Below are positions 34,701 to 44,851 of a DNA stretch of 64,000 nucleotides, in pieces. Position numbers and translations under genes: made by a program. Numbering within the stretch: position 1 is the first letter of the stretch; each line of letters begins with the position of its first letter. The DNA is from Clytia hemisphaerica (lineage: Eukaryota > Cnidaria > Hydrozoa > Leptothecata > Clytiidae): contig CACVBU010001154.1 of NCBI GenBank assembly GCA_902728285.1, forward strand, positions 2,804,631 through 2,868,630. Reading direction: 5' to 3'. The notes beneath the pieces are model-generated. The model did no database searches and had not been told where the DNA came from. It worked only from the letters and a program-made list of their open reading frames with translations.

Positions 34701-37123
34701 CGTAAAAAATAAAAAAAACGTCCGAAAAATCCTTTCATTTCAAAAACCTGTGACAAGGCGGATAAGCAGTGATAACGAGTGATAAGCTTGTGACAAGGAG
34801 GATAAGAAATCTCAAAGTGTCCGTAAAAATAAAAAAAAAACGTCCGAAAAATCCTTTCATTTCAAAAACCTGTGACAAGGCGGATAAGCAGTGATAACGA
34901 GTGATAAGCTTGTGACAAGGAGGATAAGAAATCTCAAAGTGTCCGTAAAAAATAAAAAAAACGTCCGAAAAATCCTTTCATTTCAAAAACCTGTGACAAG
35001 GCGGATAAGCAGTGATAACGAGTGATAAGCTTGTGACAAGGAGGATAAGAAATCTCAAAGTGTCCGTAAAAAATAAAAAAAACGTCCGAAAAATCCTTTC
35101 ACTCGAAAAACCTGTGACAAGGCGGATAAGCAGTGATAACGAGTGATAAGCTTGTGACAAGGAGGATAAGAAATCTCAAAAAGTGTCCGTAAAAAATAAA
35201 AAAAACGTCCGAAAAATCCTTTCATTTCAAAAACCTGTGACAAGGCGGATAAGCAGTGATAACGAGTGATAAGCTTGTGACAAGGAGGATAAGAAATCTC
35301 AAAAAGTGTCCGTAAAAAATAAAAAAAAACGTCCGAAAAATCCTTTCATTTCAAAAACCTGTGACAAGGCGGATAAGCAGTGATAACGAGTGATAAGCTT
35401 GTGACAAGGAGGATAAGAAATCTCAAAGTGTCCGTAAAAAATAAAAAAACGTCCGAAAAATCCTTTCACTCGAAAAACCTGTGACAAGGCGGATAAGCAG
35501 TGATAACGAGTGATAAGCTTGTGACAAGGAGGATAAGAAATCTCAAAAAGTGTCCGTAAAAAATAAAAAAAACGTCCGAAAAATCCTTTCACTTCAAAAA
35601 CCTGTGACAAGGCGGATAAGCAGTGATAACGAGTGATAAGCTTGTGACAAGGAGGATAAGAAATCTCAAAGTGTCCGTAAAAAATAAAAAAACGTCCGAA
35701 AAATCCTTTCACTCGAAAAACCTGTGACAAGGCGGATAAGCAGTGATAACGAGTGATAAGCTTGTGACAAGGAGGATAAGAAATCTCAAAGTGTCCGTAA
35801 AAAATAAAAAAAACGTCCGAAAAATCCTTTTACTTCAAAAACCTGTGACAAGGCGGATAAGCAGTGATAACGAGTGATAAGCTTGTGACAAGGAGGATAA
35901 GAAATCTCAAGTGTCCGTAAAAAATAAAAAAAACGTCCGAAAAATCCTTTCACTTCAAAAACCTGTGACAAGGCGGATAAGCAGTGATAACGAGTGATAA
36001 GCCTGTGACAAGGAGGATAAGAAATTGAAAGCGACCTTAAATAGAAAAAAACCAGAAATACTGAAAACGTGCGTAAAAGACAAGGTTGAGATGTATAAGT
36101 TTCTTTTTTTTTCAGATTCAAAATTAATTTTCTTTAAAAAAGACTTAAAATCAAATCTAAAAAAAAGGAGAAAAAAATGAAATAATCCACGTGCTCGACC
36201 CAATCCCTTTCTTAAAAATATTTTCAAAATATCTATCAAGGTTCAATTTTTAAGATTAAAAAGTCATTTACCACGTGCACGCCCCAAAGCCCCTTCCTTG
36301 AAAAAAACATTTTAAATGTCGACCTTATGAAATAAAGCTCAAACTTTTGAAAAAATCTTTCTGAATTCAATTTCTACTAAAATCTAAAACAAGTCCACCA
36401 CGTGCTCGGCCCAATCCCCTTCTCCGAAAAAAATTTAAATATCAAAATTATTTTTCAAATTCAGTTTAAAAAATTCATACAAAGTCAATTTTTACTAAAA
36501 TCAAATCAACCCCCTTGCTCGGTCCAATCCCCCTCCCTAAAAAAAAATCGACCATCTTGAAAATGCAAAAAGTTTTTTATCAAATCAAAGGGAAGGTTAT
36601 TCAAAAGTAAAAAAAATGTAAACTTACCACGTCCTTTAACGGCTTTGCAGTGTACAGTCTCGAGTCCTATTCGTCTTGCAATTTTGGTTAAATAACTCTC
36701 ATAAGCTTCGATACCAATCTCAGGCCAATCGAACATCACCCAGAAAGATATTCCTGCGATGGCTTGGTGCTGATCATCTTTCGTTTGGTTATATAACGCT
36801 GTTCCACATGAAAAAAAACCAGCAATTGTTTGTTCAGATGAAAATTTTTCTTCCAAAAGTTGCCTTGCCTGCCAAACTTCCATATTTGATGGTGTTGGTA
36901 GCATTACTCTAACGGCTGCTGCCTGATAGTAACGAGACACATGCTGAACAACGAATGATTTTAACGCACATTTAATCAGCGAGCATCGAAGTTCCTTTTT
37001 TGGATTAATAATGTCTTGTTCCTCTTGTTGTTGAGAAGCATTTTCAACGTGTCTCTGTTCCATGTTTTCTACCACAGTTGTGTTTAGAAAGGAACAAAGT
37101 TTCTCTTTTATGGTTTCAGTCAT
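31691..37123 (-). CDS. Superfamily 3 helicase gene, six exons, interrupted at the 3' end
   Basis: Exons: 37123-36628 (ATG), 34387-34082, 33955-33584, 33394-33017, 32806-32624, 32454-31691. All five introns are GT-AG and phase 1, and the frame is intact. As it stands it encodes 832 aa. The first 390 residues have no motif I can name. Helicase motifs: Walker A GPADSAKTSW (about 454-463), Walker B IVMMDEW (about 496-502), an LQGG segment, motif C YNSGFFITTN (about 535-544), then IRKRLDVF with a likely arginine finger. This is the A-B-B'-C order of SF3 helicases of parvovirus NS1, papillomavirus E1 and CRESS Rep proteins. The P-loop has Ala where Gly is usual before KT, which may weaken ATP hydrolysis. 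No HUH nuclease motif was seen. The tail is Ser/Glu-rich. Intron 1 (36627-34388) holds the satellite at 34508-36028. The last exon is cut by the element at 26721-31703, and the original end lies at 26713-26095. Confidence 0.85.
31704..31710. repeat. Target-site duplication GTTGAAG, right copy
   Basis: Pairs with 26714-26720. It encodes part of the helicase tail (minus-strand CTTCAAC within CCT TCA AC). Confidence 0.8.
34508..36028. repeat. 120-bp satellite array, 13 units, in helicase intron 1
   Basis: Thirteen units averaging about 120 bp, anchored by GACAAGGCGGATAAGCAG. Lengths vary by a few bases, mostly in A runs and an AA insertion (AAAAAGTGTCC). On the minus strand each unit holds GGACACTTTGAGATTTCTT, then CTTATCACTCGTTATCACTG, matching the array at 24046-25845. 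The other half of the unit differs (GGATTTTTCGGACGTTTTT). Long minus-strand ORFs across it are by-products of the period. Confidence 0.95.
36180..36560. repeat. Degenerate ~110-bp tandem repeat with CACGTG boxes
   Basis: Four copies near 36188, 36272, 36397 and 36506, each with a G+C-rich core like CCACGTGCTCGGCCCAATCC followed by CCCTTC and an A-rich stretch. Three retain CCACGTG (an E-box hexamer). They lie in helicase intron 1 close to the first exon. Confidence 0.65.
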
Positions 37124-39176
37124 TTGATTTGAAATTTAAAAAGTAAGTAACTTTGGACTGGTGGCATACTGTAGATATAATTTATTTGTATCAAAGGTTA
37201 CTGAAAATTATCTGAAAAACTTTAACATCTTTATACGTGTTTCTGCAAAAAGTTTTCAGTTAGAATAAAATTTCTTCATGGTTACTAAAGATATGAATTT
37301 GATAGTTGCTCTCAAAATTGCCACGGGAATTTTCAGATACCGTGTCCTGTTGTAACCACTGTCAACATGGTTAAAAACTTTTCACTTCACAGTAGGTACA
37401 ACATTGAGTTTGTATTTATTGGACGTCTGGTTCTAAAAGTCAAAAAGTTTGTTCAGTTTTGATTTGAGCAAAGTATACTCCTGCGTTCAACATCAATACG
37501 GTACAATGTGCGTGGTGGTATTAGTAGAGAGAGTGTTCGAGTCTGTTCAAATATGAGGCTGAAAATCTTCGGCGTACATTACATATATCGAAGTACCGTT
37601 CTGACACAGTGACATAAACAGCATTTTCAAAGTTTGCTTTTTAAGCTTCAATATTGGCGTAAAGAATTATTCACAAAATAGCATCAAATACTTCATAATC
37701 CATCGTTTTCGGCTTTTTTTCCGCTTCTGTTTACATTTTTCTGCTCGCTGCTTCCCATGCACAACCATTTTTTTTGCTGTAACACTGTGCTTCAAATGTC
37801 CACGAGAATGAATCAGTTCATGTTAGTCATAGTATATTTTCATTGGCATGTCTCACTCACTAAACCTTTTGTAAGAAACTCGATGTTTACCAGTTTTGGC
37901 ACGTTTTGGCGCAAGGCTTACTCTTTGAAAAATTACTTTCGGCGCATGCAATATCCATATAATTATAGGGTACTCTGGGTTTTGTCTTTCCACCAAAAAT
38001 TTCAATTTAATTTCCTTCAAAATGAAATCACTATATAGGTAAACAATATGAATTAACGGTCAATTTCCCTTTTGTCTATGCCTTTATAATATCAGCAGGG
38101 TTTCGTTAGAGCAGCGCATAACACTCTATCTGTGTGTGTGTGTGTAACAAACTGTCATTGAAGATGTCCATCGTCCATTCTGACAATTGTATAAGGTTTG
38201 ATCTAATATCAGTAGTTTGATAGTTATTCATTCAGTAGCAAACAATGTCCCTCGAGTAAATCCAGTTGAGCAAATACGTTAAAAAGATATTAACCAAGCA
38301 AAAATAAAATCTTGTGCGCTGTTTGTTGTTTGTGAAAGCTTTTAGCTGTGTGGACTGGCAGTGCAGACGGGAAGCTACCTTCTCTGTCCGCGCATAGCTA
38401 GGAAATCAATACAAGTAGCAGCAAAAGAGATATCGCGCGCGAACATTTTTTAACCGCGCGCGGCCCGCTCAGAATCGGACGAAACATGAATATGAATATG
38501 AATATGAATTTTTTTCTGGCGAGCAGGTCCGCTACGTGAAGCAACAAAAGCCCCTGCGGGGCAAAAAGCCTTGTTCTATCTCTGTCCCTGACATTAAAAT
38601 TTGATATGAAATTTAACTTTTTTAATTACAAACTCGTGAAATTTGGATTTCCTCTTAGCCAATGATTCTGCTGCTGCATTTATCGTTCACGATTAAAAAC
38701 TTTTAATTATCAAGAGGGTCTGTAAAACATTGGTGAATGACAATTTAAAAAAATTAAAAACATTGTTTTCATTAGTAAAGTTATAAGAAGTTTCTTCTCT
38801 AAGATTATAAATAGTACTTTTTCATTTGAAATACCGCAATACACCGCGGGGTGCCTCACTTTCTAACTGATATTTTCAGATAGCAAGTCGATATGTCTGA
38901 TTATGGAAAAAAAATTCAAGTCAATTGAAACAATATTTGTCAAAATATTTACATCCGAAATTTTTTAAGAGAAATCATGAAAGCTTCTCAAATTCATAAC
39001 ACACGCTGATAAAAATAGGTTTCATTTACAAGGAAGCTTTTGGGGTATCTTCTACAAATATTATTTTGATGAAAAGCGGGAACATCATAGCAAAATATGT
39101 GCAAACGTACTTTNGTCCAATAATAGAAATCTTATCGCGCATGTGTCAATCCAACCACTGTAGAAAAAATGAAATG
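37124..39176. other. Upstream region of the helicase gene, no other gene seen
   Basis: Must include the helicase promoter, but no core element is certain. It contains a short TG repeat near 38130, CGCGCGCG inverted words near 38434 and 38455, three to four ATGAAT repeats near 38486, a CCCCTGCGGGG hairpin near 38550, and one unresolved base (N) at 39114. ORFs here are short and unconvincing. Confidence 0.5.
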
Positions 39177-39296
39177 TATGTATGTATGTAATAGTTTATT
39201 TCAAGTTGACGAACAGGTAGCAACAAAGGCTAATAAAAGTCAACGCTACTTTACAATTTGTAAGGTGATTACAAAAAGCCGACACCGTCAATATAG

Positions 39297-41669
39297 GTCC
39301 GGCAGTCTCTACACGGGCATGATGTAGGCCTCCACTGCTTAATCTTTTCCTTAAAAATACTAAGATCAACTATATCTCTATACTCATCCGGAATTAATTC
39401 CCAAACTTTTGGCCCTAAAAATGAAAGTGACTCTGAACCGTGAAAAACAGAGTTTATTTCTCTTGATCTGAAGTAAGGCGTTTTGCGATTTACTTTGATA
39501 TTTTCATCATGTTTGAAAATTTCTTTAGTTAATCTGATCTGATATTTTTTTTACATTGAAAAGTTCTATTGCTAACAACTGAAGATTTTTATGGTGGAAT
39601 TTGATGGCACCGTCTTTTTCTAAAAGCTGCTCAAAAGTAGATGTATGATCAGAATACACTATCCTCAAACATCTTTCGTGGAGGTGATTTATTTTTTTGA
39701 TCTAGCCTGCGAACATGAAACATCCAGACAAGCGAACAATAATTGAATTGACTTCGAAAGAAGGCATTCATGAGCCTTTGCTTTTTCTTTTGATTCATGT
39801 ACGGTGCTACCCTCGCAAGTGCACTGATTTTCTGGCTAGCTTTCTTATAAATCGTGTTAATATGTGGCTCAAAAGTCAGACAGTTGTCAAAAGTTAATCC
39901 TAGGATATTGCCTGAGTTGCTGTTAAAGATGCGTTCATTCTGTATAGTAATGAAGATTTCTTTTCTGGTATTGTTAGCTATCAACTCAGACTTGTCTGCA
40001 TTTCCTTTCATTTGATTTTGGGTTATCCATTCAAAGATGATAGCAGCTCCATTCGAGAGCTCCTCACCAACCTGTTCCCAAGAATCAGCTATCACAAAAG
40101 GTGTTGTATCGTCTGCATAATTCAGTACATTTCTATTTTCAAGAAAGTAGAACAAATCTCTCATGTAGATGTTAAATAGTAGCAGCCCTAGAATGGATCC
40201 TTGGGGAGCACCTACTTTAACATTATGCCAGGTACTGTAATGGTCGCCAATTTTCGTTCTTTGCTTTCTATCTGATAGATAGGCTGCTATGAGACCTAAG
40301 GCACTCCTTGAAAATCCGTATGCTTCAAGTTTAGCAATCAATAGTTCGTGCGAGATGCAGTCGAAAGCTTTTGATAAGTCAATGAGTAACGCTGCAAACT
40401 TTTTCTTTTCAACTGTAGCTTTCTTCCAAATTTCAGTCATGACTAAAAGTGGAGTTTGTGTACTCATTCCTTTTCTATATCCAAATTGTCTATTGCTCAA
40501 AATATTGTTAAAGTAGGTTGAGACTTGGGTATGTATGACTTTTTAATATATTTTTGACAGAACTGGAAGGATACTCACCGGTCTGAAGTTGCTCTTGTCA
40601 TTCTTTGAACCTTTTCTCTTATACACAGGTGTTAAATCGGCAAGTTTCAATTCTTTTGGAAAAGAGTTTGACTCGAATGACGCATTTATTTCTGAGCATA
40701 AAAACTCGGAAAACATATCACAATATTCCTTTATGATTTTCACTGGAATATCTGAACTCGACTGTGATTTTCCTTGAACTAAGTCCTTAATGATTTTCCC
40801 TACTTCCTCTTTCGTTGTTGGTATAAAAGAAAATTTATTTAGATACTCAGTTTTCTTGATTTCAGTGACACTTTTGTGTTGTCTATATTTCTGAATACAA
40901 ATTTCAGTATGATTATTTGTTTCGTCAAATGCAACATAGGGAGGCTCAGGCAAGTCTAGTTTTGATATTATTTGGCCATAATAGTCATTGAATATTTGAG
41001 CTATCTGCCCGGGGGGGGCACTCGATCTGAAATCGACCATACGTTCGGCCCAAAATTTGGCTTCTAAAATCGGACCCTTACAGTGCAGTGAATTTCCATG
41101 AAAAATCATACCCTTACAGTGCACTTTTTCAAAATTTCTCGCCCGTAAGGGCGAAATTTTTGCAATTTTCCAAGAAAATGTGGAATTTTTCCTCCAAAAT
41201 TGACCAATTTTGTGATAATTTTACCAAAAAATTGGCCTTTTACCAAAATTTCCTACCCTTACAGTGCAGTTCAGTGCAGTCTTGTAATTTCCTACCCTTA
41301 CAGTGCACTAACTGAACTATGAAAAACCTACCCTTAAGGGCCGAACGTCTGGTAGGTCATTTACCTTGAGTGCCCCCCCGGGGCTATCTGTTTCTCGTCA
41401 TTTGTGATCTTTTCTTTATCCACTAAGGTATAACTCTTATTGTTTGAACCTTTATTTGAAAACAGTGGTTGTACAGTTTTCCAAAACTTTTTGTTATCAG
41501 TTATGTTGGGATCTTTGAGGTTGGCAAAGTAGTCTTTCTTAGTCCTCCTCAATAGCGATAAGCAAAAAATTTTTTGTCTGTTGTATTTTGTTTTGTTTTC
41601 TTGTGTTTTATTGGAAAGTCGTGCGCAATTTATTATTGTTAATGAAATGATTGCTCGGTCAGAGTCCAT
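39297..41669 (-). pseudogene. ORF2 of the CR1/L2-like LINE: linker, RT and Cys-rich tail
   Basis: Segments: 41669-41383 (KKFWKTVQPLFSNKG linker); then, after the insertion at 41008-41382, QIFNDYYGQIISK in the same frame. Further RT parts are KSNFRPVSILPVLSKIY, FGYRKGMSTQTPLLVM, LLIDLSKAFDCISH (catalytic Asp), GAPQGSILGLLLFNIYMRDL and LNYADDT (catalytic pair intact). There are frame breaks near 40540 and 39660. The tail near 39450-39295 gives SLSFLGPKVWELIPDEY and the CPCRDC end. GAPQG replaces the common GVPQG and GLLLFN replaces GPLLFN, both ordinary drift. Confidence 0.85.
41008..41382. mobile_element. 375-bp TIR element with 8-bp target duplication
   Basis: The ends CCCGGGGGGGGCACTC and GAGTGCCCCCCCGGG are inverted repeats, and partial symmetry continues inward to ACGTTCGGCCC. 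Flanked by GCTATCTG at 41000-41007 and 41383-41390. Removing the element and one GCTATCTG restores the LINE reading frame (NDEKQIAQIFNDYYG), which proves the boundaries. The interior repeats CCTACCCTTACAGTGCA-like words. No ORF. An 8-bp duplication is typical of hAT elements and some others; the C/G-run ends are unusual. Confidence 0.9.
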
Positions 41670-42361
41670 CAGTAAAAAGCGAATGTGTGTAATTGTTCAG
41701 AAATGCTTGCACAGCAAAGAATTTGAAGATCATTTTGGAGATTATTTTAAATTCAAAAATACCACTGCTAGAACTAGAGACAACGGCACAAAAATTACTA
41801 TGCCAAGAATCAAACTTGAAATTGCAAGAAAACCAGCCTTTTACCAAGGTGCAGAAATTTTTAATTTATTACCAAAAGATCTTAGATCAAACAAAGATAT
41901 TGATAGTTTTAAGGATTCTTTAGATGGGTTTTTTTAGTATTTTATTCCTCATAAATTTAGCATGTTTCAGTGATTTTAGCCTTTAGCCTTACATTCTAGC
42001 CCTCAACATCTTAGTCTTACCTTATCTCATACCTTATCTCTACTTAAGCCACTTAGTTTTAAATTAACACACTTGGGTATTGTGCACTCGATACACCTAA
42101 TCTTATCCACTCTCTGCAATTTTATCCAATCTCTAGGACTAGACTTAGGACCTGGTTTTTCATTTTTCTGATTTTTGAACTTTTTTACCCCCATAGATTT
42201 TTAGATTTTAGTATATCATACTTATATATTTTTATATATTTTTTTAGACTTTTATGTAGTTTCTGTTTTATGCAGGACTTCTGAGATAACAGTGTAAATA
42301 TGTATACATGTTACGACTGTAGAATTATCCTGTTTAAATATTCGTAAATAATAATAATAAT
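41600..42361 (+). mobile_element. 3' tail of a second LINE, inserted in the first
   Basis: Plus-strand coding tail to a stop at 41937: TARTRDNGTKITMPRIKLE, then ARKPAFYQGAEIFNLLPKDL, the usual C-terminal end of CR1/Jockey-group ORF2 proteins. About 400 bp of 3' UTR follow, ending in an AATAATAAT tail near 42347-42355. It splits the minus-strand LINE between RSKLKN (42390s) and SNKTQEN (about 41610). The left boundary is approximate and no target duplication was identified. Confidence 0.8.
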
Positions 42362-42369
42362 AGTATAAT

Positions 42370-43420
42370 CTTATAGTACAGGTTCTTGAGTTTGGATCTT
42401 ATCATGATGGCTTTTCTCATATCTCTATTTATAAAAGGCATATTATTACCTCTAACCGTTTTATATTTAAAAGGAGCTTGTTTGTCTAGTTCTTCTATGA
42501 TACATTTTATTTTTGATTCAAATTCACTGTTATCACTATTGATGATCAGATCTAGTTTCATGCGAAAAGTATCACTGTTGAATGTCCTGTAAGATCGGTA
42601 TCTGATTGTTTTCGGTGGCAATTTCTTAAAGTTTTCATTTAGGATTATCAGAGTCATCTTGTGAAAGTCCGATATTCCAGTGGTAATAGTGTAAGCAGTT
42701 TTCTGAAAATGATTTGGCTTATTTGTAAGCATATGGTCAATGCAAGTTAGCCTATCAGGATTTTTAAAACAGGTTGGTGACTTAATCATAGCTTTGAGAT
42801 TCAACCCCTCACAAAAATCAACCAAAGGCTGGTTCTCAATTTCGCAATTCAAGTCTCCTACAACCATAATGTTGTTATAATCGATATCCACAGGAAAAAA
42901 TCCGTGAATCACATGCGTGTGAAAACCAATTTCCGAGCATGTGATCCTGCAAAAAATCACATGCGTGTGAAAATGTAATTCACAATCTATCTTTTCTCAC
43001 TTGTTAAATAGAATAGAAGTAAGTTACTTTTAGGGTATTAAACCTCTCTCTCTAAGAAAGACAAACAATCCTATTTGTGATTTTAAATCTAGTCACACCC
43101 CATTTATTAAGTCGAGAAAAGATGGCTTGTGAATTGTATTTTCACACGCTTGTGATTTTTTTTCAGAATCACATGCACAGAAATCAGTTTTACCAAGCAT
43201 GTGATTTCCATACTTTTTCCTGTGATCTATCGCATCTATGCTAATAGATAACGTTCAATTTGGTTTCAGAAACCAAAAGTATATCTAGATTTCCTGATAC
43301 TATAGCTGATAAATTTTCAATTTTATTCCTTATTGAATTGAGATTTAGTTGACTAATAAGTATTTTCTTACAGTTTTCAGGGTCGGATACAGGAGGTAGG
43401 CTATCTTATTAATGGAGAGT
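42370..43420 (-). pseudogene. LINE endonuclease domain, split by a MITE and deleted
   Basis: The start of the endonuclease (ILISQLNLNSIRNKIEN, then LLVSETKLN) lies at about 43378-43255. After the inverted-repeat element at 42889-43224 the domain resumes at NIMVVGDLNCEIE, with later TCIDHMLTN and TTGISDFHKMTLI (the SDF/H catalytic end). The roughly 80-90 residues normally between these blocks are absent, so the insertion went with a deletion. Confidence 0.8.
42889..43224. mobile_element. 336-bp MITE with ~115-bp inverted repeats
   Basis: The left arm begins CACAGGAAAAAATCCGTG and the right arm ends TACTTTTTCCTGTG. The arms contain AATCACATGCGTGTGAAAA and its inverse and match for about 115 bp with scattered differences, leaving only about 100 bp of unique centre. 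The flanks are ATC-like on both sides, so the target duplication is uncertain. It interrupts a LINE endonuclease. Confidence 0.8.
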
Positions 43421-43589
43421 AATGAGTTTCCATATAAGGTAATACGATAATAAAGTGCACTCTCTTCCATTGGTTATAGCCTCCCTCTGTATCCGAGCCT
43501 GGTTTTTCTTACGAAGATCTTTAAGTTTTTCAAGTTCAAGCTCTCTATTAAGCATTGGAGAATCTACATCATACCTGTGCATGTTGTCT

Positions 43590-43680
43590 TCTTGCTGCTC
43601 CTGTTCGACTCGCTGTTCCTGTCCGTCTCGTTGTTCATGTCCGTCTTGTTGTTCATGTCCGTCTTGTTGGTGAATCAATG
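43590..43680 (-). repeat. 18-bp coding repeat in LINE inter-ORF region
   Basis: About four tandem copies of TGTTCATGTCCGTCTTGT and variants. Read on the minus strand they encode a hydrophilic GHEQQD repeat. They lie between ORF1 and ORF2 of the minus-strand LINE. Confidence 0.7.
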
Positions 43681-43849
43681 TGATGTCAAAGTTTTTGCTT
43701 TGTCATTGGTTTGTGGTATGTTATCAGTTGTTGGTGATGTTTTGTGTTCGGGTAATGTATCGTCTATTTTTTGTTGTGCCTTTATTTTTATCTAATTGTT
43801 TGTTTGCAGCAACAGATATTACCGACGTTGGCTTATTGGAAACTTCTTG

Positions 43850-44851
43850 ATGTAGTATCCGTTTTTTGAATCACCTCGGACTCTATGTATTACTGCAGAT
43901 GAATCGGAGTTGAGATGTTTTGCTTTTTCCGTCCATTCTTTAAGGACAGACCTTTCTGTTGGTGTTAGGTCTTCCGTTTATGCTGATTCCTTTATATTTC
44001 TCGTTATCTTTCAGTGCGGATAGGTTGCGCAGAACTGTCATCTTTTCTTTTTCTGTACCAAGCACATCTTTAATTGGTCGTTTTTTATCGTGGCTCTCAT
44101 GTTTGGTTTTGGTATTTTGATCGTTTCAATTAGGGTATCAACAAAGGCTCTGTCAGTGATTTCTGTTTGTTCAGGCGTGTTTTCAGTTACTCCATGAATG
44201 ATGATGTTTTTCGATCGATTATCATGATCACGCTTCTCTTTCATTTCCTCATACCTAGCTAGCTTCTTTAACGATTGTTTTTAAGCCATTAGGAGTGGAC
44301 GCTCTGGTAGCACTAGCATAGGTTTTGACTTCAGTCACCTGATCCTCTACTTTCGTTAGTGATGACTGGATTTCTTGAAGGATCGAAGTTTTGATACTTT
44401 CTCCTAGGGTGTCGATTTGTTCTTTAATTCTTTTTTCGAAGTCATCTACAGTGTACGACTCGTTTTCTAGGCTCTTATTCTTTGTTTTAAGAGTTCTCAC
44501 TTTCTCTTGGTATTCTTTGATCGTTCGATCACGCTCGTGTATGATATTTTTCAAATTTTTTTGGTCGCTCTCCATACATAATGATTCTATATCCTTTGAG
44601 ATGTCTACACAGTTTGAGCAGATGAAAGTTGCTTTGTTGCGTTTCAGGGTTTGATTGTTTAAGTGTATTTGAACTTGGTATGCTGGTAGTTTAGAGCATT
44701 TGAAATGAACTAAACGAGAACATTTTACCATGGAGCATTTAAGGGTGTTTGCTTCGTCTGGAACGAAGCAATTTGCAGTTGTACACTTTGGTGGAGTCTC
44801 TGTTGATGTTATGTCAATGGATGATATATCACTGGGTGGATCCTCATCCAT
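43850..44851 (-). pseudogene. LINE ORF1: PHD-type zinc finger and coiled coil
   Basis: ATG at 44851. Residues 20-85 carry spaced Cys/His (CTTANC, LKCSMVKC, HFKCSKL, FICSNC) resembling the PHD finger found in CR1/L2 ORF1 proteins. Residues 85-190 are a Lys/Glu-rich coiled coil. The frame stops at 44255 and resumes in another frame at 44244 (RSKNIIIHGVTENTPEQ, the start of an RRM-like region), then is lost. It should bind nucleic acid as the chaperone-like partner of ORF2. Confidence 0.75.

Larger units (their letters stand above)
39177..44851 (-). mobile_element. CR1/L2-like LINE with three later insertions
   Basis: Read from 44851 down. ORF1 with a Cys/His zinc finger and coiled coil (44851 to about 43850); ORF2 with an apurinic-type endonuclease start near 43395-43255 and its rest at 42890-42370; the reverse transcriptase at 41669-39649; a Cys-rich end (WRPTSCPCRDCRTYIDG near 39340-39295); an AATAAA-like signal; and a TACA repeat tail near 39177-39190. 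Later insertions: an inverted-repeat element at 42889-43224, a plus-strand LINE tail to 42361, and an element with an 8-bp duplication at 41008-41382. It once had both ORFs and is now inactive. Confidence 0.85.

Noticed and set aside
34978..36121. Minus-strand repeat ORFs (GFFGRFFYFLRTL type)
   Set aside because: By-products of the satellite period; broken by unit-length changes.
37757..38038. 93-codon plus-strand ORF divergent from the helicase gene
   Set aside because: Aromatic-rich random composition and no splice or domain support.
38434..38462. CGCGCGCG inverted words as a promoter CpG island
   Set aside because: Too short and isolated in AT-rich DNA to call an island.
43455..43795. 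Cys/Ser-rich plus-strand ORFs resembling secreted peptides
   Set aside because: Antisense shadows of the LINE inter-ORF coding repeat.
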